Made by a program: the position numbers and the translations under genes
Part shown: positions 38,440-47,038 of the stretch, piece by piece
Layout: each line of letters opens with the position of its first letter
How positions within the stretch are numbered: the first letter of the stretch is position 1
Assembly (NCBI GenBank): GCA_039105265.1
Contig: JAPFFF010000061.1
Span: 434,001 to 498,000 of the forward strand
DNA from: Tritrichomonas musculus
Lineage: Eukaryota > Parabasalia > Tritrichomonadida > Tritrichomonadidae
Direction: 5' to 3'
DNA: 64,000 nucleotides
Notes under the pieces: model-generated
What the model saw: only the letters and a program-made list of their open reading frames with translations
Databases searched by the model: none
What the model was told of the DNA's origin: nothing

Positions 38440-39411
38440 TTAAACGTATAACATCTTATTATAAGGCAAGAACTGCATTTCCATGACAAAAGTTTCTCCA
38501 TTGGGTAATTTAACGGGGGCATTGTATTGTCTGGCAGAATATAATTCAATCCAAAACCGTTGATCAGAAGAATTCAATTTAAAATATTTGATAGGATTAT
38601 AATAAATTTGTGAATTACCGATATAATTATGTAATGATTGTTCGCCAAGTGAAGAATAAACTTTACATGAATGACGATCCCAAATATTATCAAAAGTTAG
38701 AACGTCATCCCAGAAATCAAAATATACATTCTTTTTATTTTGAGTAGGTTCGTCACCAATATTGAATACTTCTTCAAAATCTTTGTTTATTTCTTTCAAT
38801 TTGAAAGCACAACCGTATGGATCTAAAGAATTATTGTTTCGTTCAGAATATATTTTTTCATGAAACCCTCTATCGTCATAATAACCGTCAGTTTGTATAT
38901 CTCTATTCAAAACATCAAGATCAGATTGTTCAAATATTTCATAAGGATCCTTCCATAAAGATGAGATATAATTTTTCAATGAATTGTGGACTGCTTCAAA
39001 AAATCCTCTGAAATCTCTTTCTGTTGAGAGCCAGTCAATTACTTTTATTTCTTTGATTTTAATACTATTTTTATAACCATCTGATGTTTGCATATTGGTT
39101 ATTTTTTCATTTGTCGTATTCCCCACAATAGATTGAAACATCTTTTTTACATATTTAGCAATTCTAATTGTGAATTCAAGTTTTCGTCTTTTTGAAACGA
39201 GCCACATTGACCTTACACCCACAATTGTTTCGCCTTTGTTTGACGTTGACCAATCACCAGGAAAATTGAAATAAAAACGATTAAATTTGCTTGGATCTCT
39301 TTGTGAGTCCTCTAAGAAAAAAGCAGTCTCAATTGGGACAGGAACGTTAGCATCATGTACAATATTTTCACGATTAGGGTGTTGTGTTTTAACTCTTGGC
39401 GGTAACTCCAT
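38440..39411 (-). CDS. Conserved Maverick virion-type protein (323 aa)
   Basis: Conserved with the element D protein at 47039-48319: the N-terminal IETAFFLED..RDP..FNRFYFNFP block, KGETIVGVRSMW, and a C-terminal WDRHSCKVYSS...LGNSQIY..PIKYFKLNSSDQRFW block, ending FLPYNKMLYV. This pattern is typical of a structural protein found next to the integrase in trichomonad Mavericks; it might be a minor capsid protein. Exact role unknown. Confidence 0.55.
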   Translation of the reverse strand: MELPPRVKTQHPNRENIVHDANVPVPIETAFFLEDSQRDPSKFNRFYFNFPGDWSTSNKGETIVGVRSMWLVSKRRKLEFTIRIAKYVKKMFQSIVGNTTNEKITNMQTSDGYKNSIKIKEIKVIDWLSTERDFRGFFEAVHNSLKNYISSLWKDPYEIFEQSDLDVLNRDIQTDGYYDDRGFHEKIYSERNNNSLDPYGCAFKLKEINKDFEEVFNIGDEPTQNKKNVYFDFWDDVLTFDNIWDRHSCKVYSSLGEQSLHNYIGNSQIYYNPIKYFKLNSSDQRFWIELYSARQYNAPVKLPNGETFVMEMQFLPYNKMLYV

Positions 39412-39431
39412 TTTGACTAAAAATAAATATC

Positions 39432-39800
39432 TTACTTATTCTTTCTTGGTTTACTAGCATGAAGAATTATTTCCTTTGGAATTATATCTCCCTTTTTCAA
39501 TTGAATCTGATAGGCTTTTGATTTGACCATATTTTCATTCCTTTCACCTATATAACCAATTATCGATCCAAAAAGTGTGATTTTATGTACTGAACAATAT
39601 TTGGCCACTAAATTCAATATTTCTTTAACGTCCTCATAATCATCCCAATCAAATTTCTTTGCCCAATCAGTAAAGATTATTTTTTTGTTTGATAATTTAA
39701 ACTTTGATTTACAAATTTCTGATAATTCAGATATTTCTGTCTTTTTCAATGTTTTATTAAAATAAAGTGAACATTCAATTGGCAAAATTAATTCTGGCAT
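39432..39800 (-). CDS. Stand-alone copy of the protease N-terminal domain (122 aa)
   Basis: The sequence aligns along its length with residues 1-105 of the neighbouring protease (39826-41289): an initial strand with ECSLYFN / QGQIRFN, a central helix and a GSIIGYIGE / GEILAYKGS segment. It therefore looks like a duplicated adapter domain without the catalytic part. It may compete with or assist the protease in binding a partner. The function of the domain is unknown. Confidence 0.55.
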   Translation of the reverse strand: MPELILPIECSLYFNKTLKKTEISELSEICKSKFKLSNKKIIFTDWAKKFDWDDYEDVKEILNLVAKYCSVHKITLFGSIIGYIGERNENMVKSKAYQIQLKKGDIIPKEIILHASKPRKNK

Positions 39801-39825
39801 TTTTATTTATTGAAAAATTTTTAAT

Positions 39826-41289
39826 TTACATTCTTTTTGATTTATCTTTTGGTACACCAGATTCTACATCTTCATGAACATTCCAATAAGGGTATTTATA
39901 TGATTTAGCTAAATTATATGCACCTTTTTTAATAAAATAATTATAAGTCTCTTGTTCGATTCTTTCCTTCTCAGCTTGACTCATTTTTTTTTTGGGGAGA
40001 GTCGGTTTTTCTGTGTTGTTAGAATGTTTTTGAAAACTGGGTGGTGTAGGTGGGAGGGCAGCTGTTTCTAATGATTTGCTCTTTAATTCACGTGCAATTC
40101 TTTGTCTAATATTAGGTACGTCATCTATTGGATAAGGCCATTTACCATCATGCAATAATATCCTTGCATTTTGCATCATTAATATAGCACAATCAATATC
40201 ATTATTTTGTTTAGGAACACGATTATATCTCATTGGATATTTCTGATTAATGCCTTGTGATTTCAAGAATTTATTTATTATTTTACCGATATCTGGGTAT
40301 GCTTTCATGTTTGAATCATATACACCGATATCTTTATTGCCATTATCGATTACTATTAATATCCAATGTTCCTCTAGTTCAGCAGGAATTACAATGCAAT
40401 CATAATAATCAATTGGTTTCTTATTAAACTGTGGAGCTTTACTAAGATACTCAAAGAGAGAGTCCACTGCTTCTTGTTTCGGATTCTCATATAGATAATA
40501 AAACCAATCAGGAGGCAATAAGGCTACATGTCCTATTCTTTTCACCTTTTTTCCTTTTTCTACTAATAGTTTTAGATATGGATATACTTCTTTTGATTCT
40601 AATTGTGAATTATTATCAGTGATTGCATTATAATCAATAAATTGGTCTAGATCCATTGGAGGTGTTGGTGGTCTTGATGTGTGCCTTGATGTTTGTTTTG
40701 ATGATTGAGGGGATGTTTGTGGGGGTGGGGGAGGAGATGGCGCTCTTGATGTACCGCTTGATGATAATGTAGATGTTTGAGAAGAAGACGATGAAGATGC
40801 CAACTTTTTAAGTATAGGTTTGGCCGAAGACGATGACTTTTTCTGAAAGATTGTTTTATTTTGTGATGGCTCTTCTTGAGGTGGCGGTAATGCATCATCA
40901 TGCTCTGGCTTCACCCATTTTGCATGTCTTTTTGGTTTGGGCTTATAATATTTTATGAACTTAAAGGCAGCATTATTGTCACTTTGCACCTTCCCATATT
41001 TAATGAAATAACGCCAAGCAGATTTAGCATTAGGCGATCCTTTATAGGCCAAAATTTCACCACTAAAACGTTCTCTAAATAATTTGCCCTTCATATTATT
41101 CGCAAATATTTCTAATTCATCCCTAAACCCCTTTGCTGGTATCCAATTATAGGGCACTAAACATGTCACATAATTATTTGTGATATCTATATATTTAAAA
41201 TTGTGTTCTCTTTTCAAATCTGCAACTTTTTGATTTGTTATAGGTGGATTAAAACGAATTTGACCTTGAATAATTATTATATCTGACAT
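39826..41289 (-). CDS. Adenovirus/Ulp1-type cysteine protease with extra N-terminal domain
   Basis: The product has 487 residues. Residues 1-105 are the domain shared with the next gene. A basic segment (KPKPKRHAKW) and a long Ser/Pro linker follow (about 125-220). The C-terminal protease domain shows EEHWILIVID (His), VYDSN (Asp) and QNNDIDCAI (Gln..Cys) in the order of C48/C5 family proteases. In Mavericks this enzyme matures virion proteins. The start follows ttattcaaaATG. The frame looks whole. Confidence 0.85.
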   Translation of the reverse strand: MSDIIIIQGQIRFNPPITNQKVADLKREHNFKYIDITNNYVTCLVPYNWIPAKGFRDELEIFANNMKGKLFRERFSGEILAYKGSPNAKSAWRYFIKYGKVQSDNNAAFKFIKYYKPKPKRHAKWVKPEHDDALPPPQEEPSQNKTIFQKKSSSSAKPILKKLASSSSSSQTSTLSSSGTSRAPSPPPPPQTSPQSSKQTSRHTSRPPTPPMDLDQFIDYNAITDNNSQLESKEVYPYLKLLVEKGKKVKRIGHVALLPPDWFYYLYENPKQEAVDSLFEYLSKAPQFNKKPIDYYDCIVIPAELEEHWILIVIDNGNKDIGVYDSNMKAYPDIGKIINKFLKSQGINQKYPMRYNRVPKQNNDIDCAILMMQNARILLHDGKWPYPIDDVPNIRQRIARELKSKSLETAALPPTPPSFQKHSNNTEKPTLPKKKMSQAEKERIEQETYNYFIKKGAYNLAKSYKYPYWNVHEDVESGVPKDKSKRM

Positions 41290-41305
41290 TTTGAATAAAA
41301 ATAAA

Positions 41306-41617
41306 TTACGGCATTTTACGATTATAATTGTTTTCAGAATGTGTTACCCATCGTAAATTACATAGACGGTTATCTTTACGATTGCGGTTTTTATGATCGA
41401 CTTCTTTTTTGTGAGCAGGATCATCGTTAGGCAAAAATTGTTTGGCAATAATAACGTGTTTTAAATAGTTTACACCATTCAAATTAACCGTCAAATAACC
41501 TTCATTATGTTTTGAATCTTTCAATGGTTTACGTGTCTTCTTATTTCTTATTGTGAAAGGGTATTTATTTAAAATCTCATAGTCATTTATAAAGCCTTTT
41601 AATGGAACAAAGCTCAT
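41306..41617 (-). CDS. HNH endonuclease (NUMOD4-like, homing type)
   Basis: The product has 103 residues. The C-terminal half reads KEVDHKNRNRKDNRLCNLRWVTHSENN, the classical HNH pattern of phage-type homing enzymes, preceded by a short NUMOD-like segment with YLTVNLNG. The gene stands alone rather than inside an intron. It could nick DNA during packaging or recombination or be a freeloading homing gene. It lies between the protease and the Rep-like gene. Confidence 0.85.
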   Translation of the reverse strand: MSFVPLKGFINDYEILNKYPFTIRNKKTRKPLKDSKHNEGYLTVNLNGVNYLKHVIIAKQFLPNDDPAHKKEVDHKNRNRKDNRLCNLRWVTHSENNYNRKMP

Positions 41618-41634
41618 TTTTCAAATACAAAAAA

Positions 41635-41934
41635 TTAATCTAATGGCCGTTCACCAAATTCTTGGAAGTCATGTTTTCTCGTATTGTTATTCAGTATATA
41701 TCGAATACACCAGCTGTTTCTACGAGGCACTTCTAAATGAGCATTATGACCAAATAAGCTCTTAACACACTTCATATCTTCTGGATTTTTGAAATAAATG
41801 AATGCATGACCATGATATCTGCCATTCTCACAAGTATCCTCACATGTACATAGATAAGTGGAGTTATCTGGCAGTTCTTTAGGGTATTCATGTGTCCAGA
41901 ATGTGATCATATAGTTCCTTCTTTTTCCCCACAT
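41635..41934 (-). CDS. Rep-like HUH endonuclease domain (CRESS-virus type)
   Basis: The product has 99 residues. It carries a start-strand FWTHEY, a GRYHGHAFIYF segment with the paired histidines of the HUH motif, a KCVKSLFGHNAHLEVPRR spacer and a C-terminal WCIRYILNN...FQEFGERP segment. These are in the same order and spacing as motifs 1 to 3 and the trailing FGE/P block of circovirus-type Rep proteins. No helicase domain is fused. The gene is the last before the right TIR, 85 bases away. It could nick a hairpin in the TIR, or be a captured remnant. No search was possible to confirm. Confidence 0.6.
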   Translation of the reverse strand: MWGKRRNYMITFWTHEYPKELPDNSTYLCTCEDTCENGRYHGHAFIYFKNPEDMKCVKSLFGHNAHLEVPRRNSWCIRYILNNNTRKHDFQEFGERPLD

Positions 41935-42018
41935 TTGTTTTTTTGATATAAAGAAAAAAATATAAAAATAAAAATAAAAATAGAGAAAAAAAATTTATAA
42001 ATGGCCTTGGTGAAATCA

Positions 42019-42074
42019 TCGGCGCAGTTAGGTCTGGGCGACCGTTAAGGGCGCACAGCCTAACGTATACTACT
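42019..42074. repeat. Right terminal inverted repeat of element C
   Basis: Reverse complement of 16355-16410 over all 56 bases. The flanking B sequence does not continue the gene cut at the other edge of C, and no matching 5-6-bp target duplication is seen. Confidence 0.95.
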
Positions 42075-42139
42075 AAGTAAACATCTTTTTTTATCTCATT
42101 TGTCAACATTTAATATGAAATACTTTTTATAATCATCGT

Positions 42140-43528
42140 TCAAGTCTTCAATAGAAGTACCAATAATTTCGTGTAAATTATTGGTACTTCAATTTCATTT
42201 TTTTCAACATCAGTTTGAGCTTTACGCCCTCGTTCAGGTTGTTCGTATGGAACTAGACCATCCTTTGTCTTATCAAATGTGAGATATGGATTTAACAATC
42301 TACATTTAACATTTCCGTTTTGATAACAAATGAACTCAGCTATTTCATTGAAAACTCTTCTCCTTTTTTCATGCTTTTTTTGAGTCTTACCTTTATCAAG
42401 ATGTATCAAAATAATGTTTCCACGTTTGTAATTAAGCAAGCCTTTCAATTTCTGTTTTTCATTTATCTTTCTCAATTTCATTTTCATCATTCGAATATAC
42501 CTCCATTCCAAATCAACATTGTTTTGAACATGAACTGGAGAATAATATATCCATTTTGTTGGTGGAACCAATCCAGAACCTTGATATTCAGATAATTCAT
42601 CTTCATTATAATCATAATTCCGAAATCTCAATGAATTGTGAGGAGTGTTATTATAGAAGTTCACCATTTGTCTCATGAGATTATAATCAGCAATTCTTCT
42701 TTCATCTAATCCGAAGGCATTTCTAAGAGTTCTAATTACAGAATCAACATTTTTATGAGCGAGAGCGTAAGGGGAAGAATTAATTACAAATTTGATTATA
42801 TAATAATCATTTACCCCTTCTCTATTATAATCAGCGTATGAACCATCATCTTCAGATATATATTCATTTATAGTCTTAAGAGTTTCAATATTATGGTCAA
42901 CAACAATTTCATCAAAATATACCTTTTTCAAAACAGAATTACTATTATAAAAATTAATTAATTCATCAAGATTTGTTAATAATCTCTGTTCACCATCATC
43001 ATATTTCAACATGATACATCGATTAGGAATTTTATTGGGGTCACTAATTCTTCCAGCAAGACTTATGAAAGCTTTTTCACCATCACATTTAATCGTTTTG
43101 AATTCAAATTTTGGATGCTTTTCAACTATTTTTCGTAAGCCCTTTTCAACATCATCTCTTGATTTACTCTTAATTGGTTCAACAATCAGATATCGAGTAT
43201 TCACATTTATCAAAACAAGGTAACCTTGTTCTTTTTCAATAGGCTGTTCAGGATTACTTAAATAATTCACAAACATTAAATCGGCTTCCCAACATCCTGG
43301 TTCATTTGAGAAATTTGGTTTTGACATTTTTTTGCATGCTTTGAGTTTGAAATCAGGTATGAAAGGTTCTGTTTTAATGTTATTCTTGAAAACAGGTTGC
43401 AAATCAGTTTCAACGTATTTGTATTTGGATTTGAATGGGTATTTCAATAATGAAGGATATTCTTTATCATAAATTCTGAGAGATTTTGTTGATTTTTTTG
43501 GTTTCTCTGAATTTGACATTTGGTTCAT
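42140..43528 (-). CDS. Retroviral-type integrase of element B
   Basis: The product has 462 residues from the ATG of MNQMSNSEK; a second ATG 9 bases downstream is also possible. The core starts at WEADLMFVNYL near residue 88, continues through VLINVNTRYLIVEPIKS and IKCDGEKAF near 145, then has an insert of about 100 residues (KKVYFDEIVVDHN...) before KNVDSVIRTLRN. The C-terminal region has an SH3-like GNIILIHLDKG and RLLNPYLTF segment. It is strongly diverged from the integrases of C and D. It has no chromodomain that I can see. Confidence 0.8.
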   Translation of the reverse strand: MNQMSNSEKPKKSTKSLRIYDKEYPSLLKYPFKSKYKYVETDLQPVFKNNIKTEPFIPDFKLKACKKMSKPNFSNEPGCWEADLMFVNYLSNPEQPIEKEQGYLVLINVNTRYLIVEPIKSKSRDDVEKGLRKIVEKHPKFEFKTIKCDGEKAFISLAGRISDPNKIPNRCIMLKYDDGEQRLLTNLDELINFYNSNSVLKKVYFDEIVVDHNIETLKTINEYISEDDGSYADYNREGVNDYYIIKFVINSSPYALAHKNVDSVIRTLRNAFGLDERRIADYNLMRQMVNFYNNTPHNSLRFRNYDYNEDELSEYQGSGLVPPTKWIYYSPVHVQNNVDLEWRYIRMMKMKLRKINEKQKLKGLLNYKRGNIILIHLDKGKTQKKHEKRRRVFNEIAEFICYQNGNVKCRLLNPYLTFDKTKDGLVPYEQPERGRKAQTDVEKNEIEVPIIYTKLLVLLLKT

Positions 43529-43582
43529 AATAAGACAATTCAGAAGCAAAAAAATATCCAGAATTAGTCTATTAAATTAGTT

Positions 43583-43610
43583 CTCGCAGAGCTCGAGCTC
43601 GCAGAGCGAG
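43583..43610. repeat. Paired hairpins (B hairpin family, copy 5)
   Basis: An imperfect CTCG..CGAG stem at 43583-43597 is followed by CTCGC-AGA-GCGAG at 43598-43610, just behind the end of the MCP gene. Confidence 0.7.
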
Positions 43611-43611
43611 A

Positions 43612-45624
43612 TTACTGATTCACTTGTGAACCAGCTGGGGATTCATCATCGATGTACTCTAATCCATTCAAACTTAATTTGAAATAGGTATCTCTTGTGA
43701 GCCATAATTGTGTTGGGGGTGGATGCACTGTACCTTCTTCGTTAACATTATAATATGTATCATTTGGTCCTGTATATATTGGTTGACCATTAACCTGAAC
43801 CTGAATGTTACCAAATCCACCATCCAAACCATCATAACAATAACCAGCAGATGAACGTTCAGTTTGAATATTGAAAACAAAGCTAGAAGCATCACTTAAA
43901 GTATTCTTGTAGCGAACTCCGTTTGCATCATTCTTTGGCATAGTCATTGAGTCCTCAAATTCTTTAGTGCATTGTAATGCGATTGCATCAAGGTCTCCAG
44001 CGGTTAATTGATTCTCAAAGAATCTTGCACCAATTGTTGAAACATTTTCATCTGGGAAGTTCTTTCCTCCAATATTGAGATAACAATTTTGATATACTGG
44101 ATTTTCGAAAACAGTGAGGTCATTATGATGCTTTGGAAACATAATTGACATTGTTGTAACATTAATTAATGGGATATTCAATGTTGACTTAATTCCATTT
44201 GCAGCAGGAGCAATTGGGAATGAATGGTAATCAACTTTCTGAGATGGGATTATAATTCCTTCACGGAGAATATTTTCAATTCCTCTTCTAGTAGATTCAC
44301 ATACACCATAACCTTGCATATTTGATTTACATAATGTGATTGTCATTCTGTTTACAGTTAATGTGGCTTTCTGTGATGAATATGTTTCGTTGTGAAGTTG
44401 TGATTTAGCATCATGAATTGATTGAAGAGTCTGCTTAGCAGAAACAACTGGTGTTTTAACAATTTGCCAAGCATAATATCTTCCATTCTTGTCAGAATGA
44501 TTTAATGGAGGTAATGTTACAGCAGGATTATGAACACAAATTTCTTCATCAGTTGCACCTGGTTGGAGTCCAAATTCTTCAAATTCTTCCTTTGTGTAAC
44601 TGAAATTGAATTCCAAATCAGTAAGAATATCAGTGTAACCAGTACTTCCATCATCATTATCCCATTGTTCACCAATTCGATATTGAATCTTGTATTTAAC
44701 AGGTGTTGGAGTTGGTTCAGGAGATGGGTCTGGAGTTGGTTCAGGAGATGGGTCTGGAGATGGAGTTCCAGGTCCTGGTACAATAGCTTCATTACCATTT
44801 TGTGTAAATTGATGTTTCAAATGACCACGAGCTTTAATTTCTTTCAATCGTTCTAATTCAGCAGATGTAACAGAATCATTATCTTCAAGATAAGCCTTTG
44901 TTTCAGCAACAGTATAAGGGTCAATTGCTGCCCAAACTAATCCTGCAGGAGTTACTTGGAAACGAATTGATAAATCACCTATGATTCCATTTGGGAATAA
45001 ATCGAAAGCTTGAAGGGCAAGTAAATCATCAAATGGAACGTTCAAATCAAATTCAACTTGTGATTTACCATTAGATTTGAATGAATTTAGGTTAACATAA
45101 GTACCTGCAACAGTTTGTGAATAATTTGAAACATTTTCCCAAAGTGAATGAACAAATCGTCTTCGCTTTTTTTCAGTTTCTGGTTTCACAGCAGAGTATA
45201 AAAATCCTTCTCGAACACATTCGTTTTGCTGATATCCAACATTTACATTATTATGAAGAATTTCCAATCTGTCGAATAATTGATTTGAAGATTTAAGTCC
45301 GACGAATAATTTGTAGAAGTTATTTGGGTCATCAATTTGTTGTAATTTAGCTAAATCAGTATTCAATTGTAAATCCAATTTGACATGAAATGTTAAGAAT
45401 CCTTTATCAACATCAGAAATGAAATGGTCTGGATGCGTTAATGAGATTTGAGAATATTGTCCTTGATGAAATGGTGCAGGTTGGTCATGACAGTCAACAG
45501 TTCTGAATGAAAATGAGCGTGTACCATCATTAGTATTAATCATTTCACGCATCTTATTAAATGTATCAAGAACGTTTCCTGCTTCAATTTTGTAATTATG
45601 TGCTCTTTCGTTGCGATACAACAT
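43612..45624 (-). CDS. Major capsid protein of element B
   Basis: The product has 670 residues counted from the ATG of MLYRNERAH, which follows gttattcaaaATG. It aligns with the MCPs of A: an N-terminal FSFRTVDCHDQPAPFHQGQ block, SLWENVSNYSQTVAG.YVNL, FDLFPNGIIGD, IIPSQ..DYHSFPIAP, MSIMFPKHHNDLTVFENPVYQNCYL and a C-terminal HPPPTQLWLTRDTY block. A Pro/Ser/Thr-rich low-complexity spacer (repeated PDPSPEPTP) interrupts it near residues 285-310. The frame looks whole. Confidence 0.8.
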   Translation of the reverse strand: MLYRNERAHNYKIEAGNVLDTFNKMREMINTNDGTRSFSFRTVDCHDQPAPFHQGQYSQISLTHPDHFISDVDKGFLTFHVKLDLQLNTDLAKLQQIDDPNNFYKLFVGLKSSNQLFDRLEILHNNVNVGYQQNECVREGFLYSAVKPETEKKRRRFVHSLWENVSNYSQTVAGTYVNLNSFKSNGKSQVEFDLNVPFDDLLALQAFDLFPNGIIGDLSIRFQVTPAGLVWAAIDPYTVAETKAYLEDNDSVTSAELERLKEIKARGHLKHQFTQNGNEAIVPGPGTPSPDPSPEPTPDPSPEPTPTPVKYKIQYRIGEQWDNDDGSTGYTDILTDLEFNFSYTKEEFEEFGLQPGATDEEICVHNPAVTLPPLNHSDKNGRYYAWQIVKTPVVSAKQTLQSIHDAKSQLHNETYSSQKATLTVNRMTITLCKSNMQGYGVCESTRRGIENILREGIIIPSQKVDYHSFPIAPAANGIKSTLNIPLINVTTMSIMFPKHHNDLTVFENPVYQNCYLNIGGKNFPDENVSTIGARFFENQLTAGDLDAIALQCTKEFEDSMTMPKNDANGVRYKNTLSDASSFVFNIQTERSSAGYCYDGLDGGFGNIQVQVNGQPIYTGPNDTYYNVNEEGTVHPPPTQLWLTRDTYFKLSLNGLEYIDDESPAGSQVNQ

Positions 45625-45666
45625 TTTGAATAACAAAAAAAGTACTATTATGGGTCTTTTTTCATA

Positions 45667-45930
45667 ATGAAAACAATGGGTATCGGAATCTTCAAAAAAA
45701 TGAAAAACGCTTTTAAATCTGTAGGCAATACAATTAAGAATGTTGCAACTAAGGTTGGTAAAGCACTTCCCAAAGTTGTTGAAGTTGGTAAAAGAGTAAC
45801 TAATGCTGTAAAACCTGTTTTGGGTGGAATACCTCTTATTGGTGATGCTGTTAGAGCAATTGATACAGGATTAAATTTTGCTGACAAAGGTCTTAAAATT
45901 GGTAAAAGTTTAATTGATGAAGTCGCGTAA
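45667..45930 (+). CDS. Amphipathic Lys/Val-rich small protein (87 aa)
   Basis: The sequence is FKKMKNAFKSVGNTIKNVA..., a Lys/Val/Gly/Ala amphipathic helix followed by a Gly-rich hydrophobic patch (PVLGGIPLIGDAV) and a second helix. This composition resembles the small membrane-active virion proteins of PLV/virophage type elements. It is divergent from the MCP with a 42-base gap and could be its partner in cell entry. Confidence 0.45.
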   Translation: MKTMGIGIFKKMKNAFKSVGNTIKNVATKVGKALPKVVEVGKRVTNAVKPVLGGIPLIGDAVRAIDTGLNFADKGLKIGKSLIDEVA

Positions 45931-45938
45931 GCGCCTGA

Positions 45939-45954
45939 GGACAACAAGTTGTCC
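45939..45954. repeat. Palindrome after the amphipathic gene (B hairpin family, copy 6)
   Basis: GGACAAC-AA-GTTGTCC begins 8 bases after the stop of the 87-residue gene, flanked by two near-copies of GAAGTCGCRT. It may shape the 3' end of the transcript. Confidence 0.75.
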
Positions 45955-45996
45955 GAAGTCGCATGAAAATGATTAAATTGTATTTTTTTATTTTAA

Positions 45997-46482
45997 ATGG
46001 ATTTGAAAGTAATTAATGAAATAACTACTGAAATAAAGAATTTTAAATCAATTGAGGAGTTCAATCTGTACTATCAGAAACACAAAGATGACATGAACAA
46101 CCAGACAACTCAATATCTAAATCGGGTTTACAAAATTGTTACACCAGATGGTGTTGAATACAGAATCACAAAAAAGAATTGTCAAAAAGAAGGTACAAAA
46201 CGAGTTGGGGGAGATATATTTTTAAAGAAAGTTGTCAAAACTAATGAATTGAAAGAACTTGAACAAGATGTTATTAAAGCAGATATTGAGAATCTTAAGA
46301 ATGAACTAACAGCTGTGCTGTCACGAAGTGCCATGTTCGAAGAACTTCCAGCATGTCAAAGCATGATTAAAGATTTGAAACAAAGCTATGAACTCAAATT
46401 CACAGCATTAGATAAAAAAATTGCTGAATTAACCAATACTGTAAATCAGATTGCCAAATATATTAACCAACAAATGTTTTAG
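45997..46482 (+). CDS. Unknown helical protein (161 aa)
   Basis: Starts after ttttattttaaATG. Residues 1-90 contain YRITKKNCQKEGTKR and look folded and basic; residues 95-160 form a long coiled coil (FTALDKKIAELTNTVNQIAKYI). Its 3' end overlaps the convergent gene at 46479 by 4 bases. A DNA-binding or scaffold role is possible; no family is recognised. Confidence 0.5.
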   Translation: MDLKVINEITTEIKNFKSIEEFNLYYQKHKDDMNNQTTQYLNRVYKIVTPDGVEYRITKKNCQKEGTKRVGGDIFLKKVVKTNELKELEQDVIKADIENLKNELTAVLSRSAMFEELPACQSMIKDLKQSYELKFTALDKKIAELTNTVNQIAKYINQQMF

Positions 46483-46740
46483 ATTTTATCGCATCGAGGA
46501 ACAACTGAATGATTTAATGAATAAGTGTGAAAATTCAATTTTTTTGTTGTTGATACTTGAGGTTCATGTTGAATACTTCCTTTATCCTCATATTTCTTAA
46601 CAGTTGGTGCAGAATTAATTCTGGTACGTTCTTTTTGCATTTTAAGTTGTAATCTATCGTAGTGATTCATTCTTTTATCATCATGAATGGTTCGTTTTTG
46701 TTCATAACTCGTAGAGTTTGAACTCACTTGTGAGTGAAAG
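46479..46740 (-). pseudogene. Partial gene of element B, 5' end cut by element D
   Basis: The frame runs open from the terminus of element D to its stop at 46479, with no ATG near the boundary, so the beginning appears to have been replaced by D. The product is basic and helical (RMNHYDRLQLKMQKERTR) with a tail SVVPRCDK. The first in-frame ATG, at 46670, would give 63 residues. Function unknown. Confidence 0.5.
46707..46735. repeat. Paired hairpins (B hairpin family, copy 7)
   Basis: ACTC-GTA-GAGT (46707-46717) and ACTCAC-TT-GTGAGT (46722-46735), just before the boundary with element D. Confidence 0.7.
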
Positions 46741-46830
46741 AGTAGTATATAGTAGGCGGTGTTCTCTACTTTCGCCCCGCCTACACCGCTTCGCTACAAG
46801 CTCATCTACAATGAGCTTTGCTCGCTAGGG
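46741..46830. repeat. Terminus of element D with three hairpins
   Basis: After AGTAGTATA, GTAGGCGG pairs with CCGCCTAC (46752-46786). AAGCTCAT/ATGAGCTT (46797-46817) and GAGC-TTT-GCTC (46813-46823) follow. Hairpins inside the terminus resemble those in the TIRs of C and E. The last hairpin also matches the hairpin family of B. Confidence 0.7.
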
Positions 46831-47038
46831 GTCTTCAAGAACTCATTCAATTATCACGCTTTTATTTTTTCTCTTAATTTTTTTATTTTAGTTTGTCACT
46901 TTACAATAAAATGTGCAAATTTGCTAAAAAAGTGTCAGCTCATAAAAAGTGAATTACACAGCTCACAAATAAACTACGAAAAATAATAAATGAAAATAAT
47001 AAATGAAAAATAATAAATGATACTTTAATAAGATTGAA

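Larger units (their letters stand above)
16355..42074. mobile_element. Element C (Maverick/Polinton), 25.7 kb, nearly whole
   Basis: C is bounded by 56-bp TIRs that match perfectly in reverse complement and begin AGTAGTATAC. It contains about 22 genes, among them PolB, SF3 helicase, MCP, penton-like protein, ATPase, integrase and protease, the full set expected of a self-replicating virion-forming Maverick. It also carries an HNH endonuclease and a Rep-like HUH gene. No convincing target duplication is visible at its edges. It looks largely whole, with about one break in a repeat-rich gene. It lies inside B and is therefore younger than B. Confidence 0.92.

Noticed and set aside
16350-42080. 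AAGTA next to both ends of C as a target duplication
   Set aside because: On the left it overlaps the AGTAGT terminus itself, and the flanking gene does not resume on the right.
41888-42109. Frame across the right TIR of C
   Set aside because: It crosses the element boundary and is low complexity; an accidental frame.
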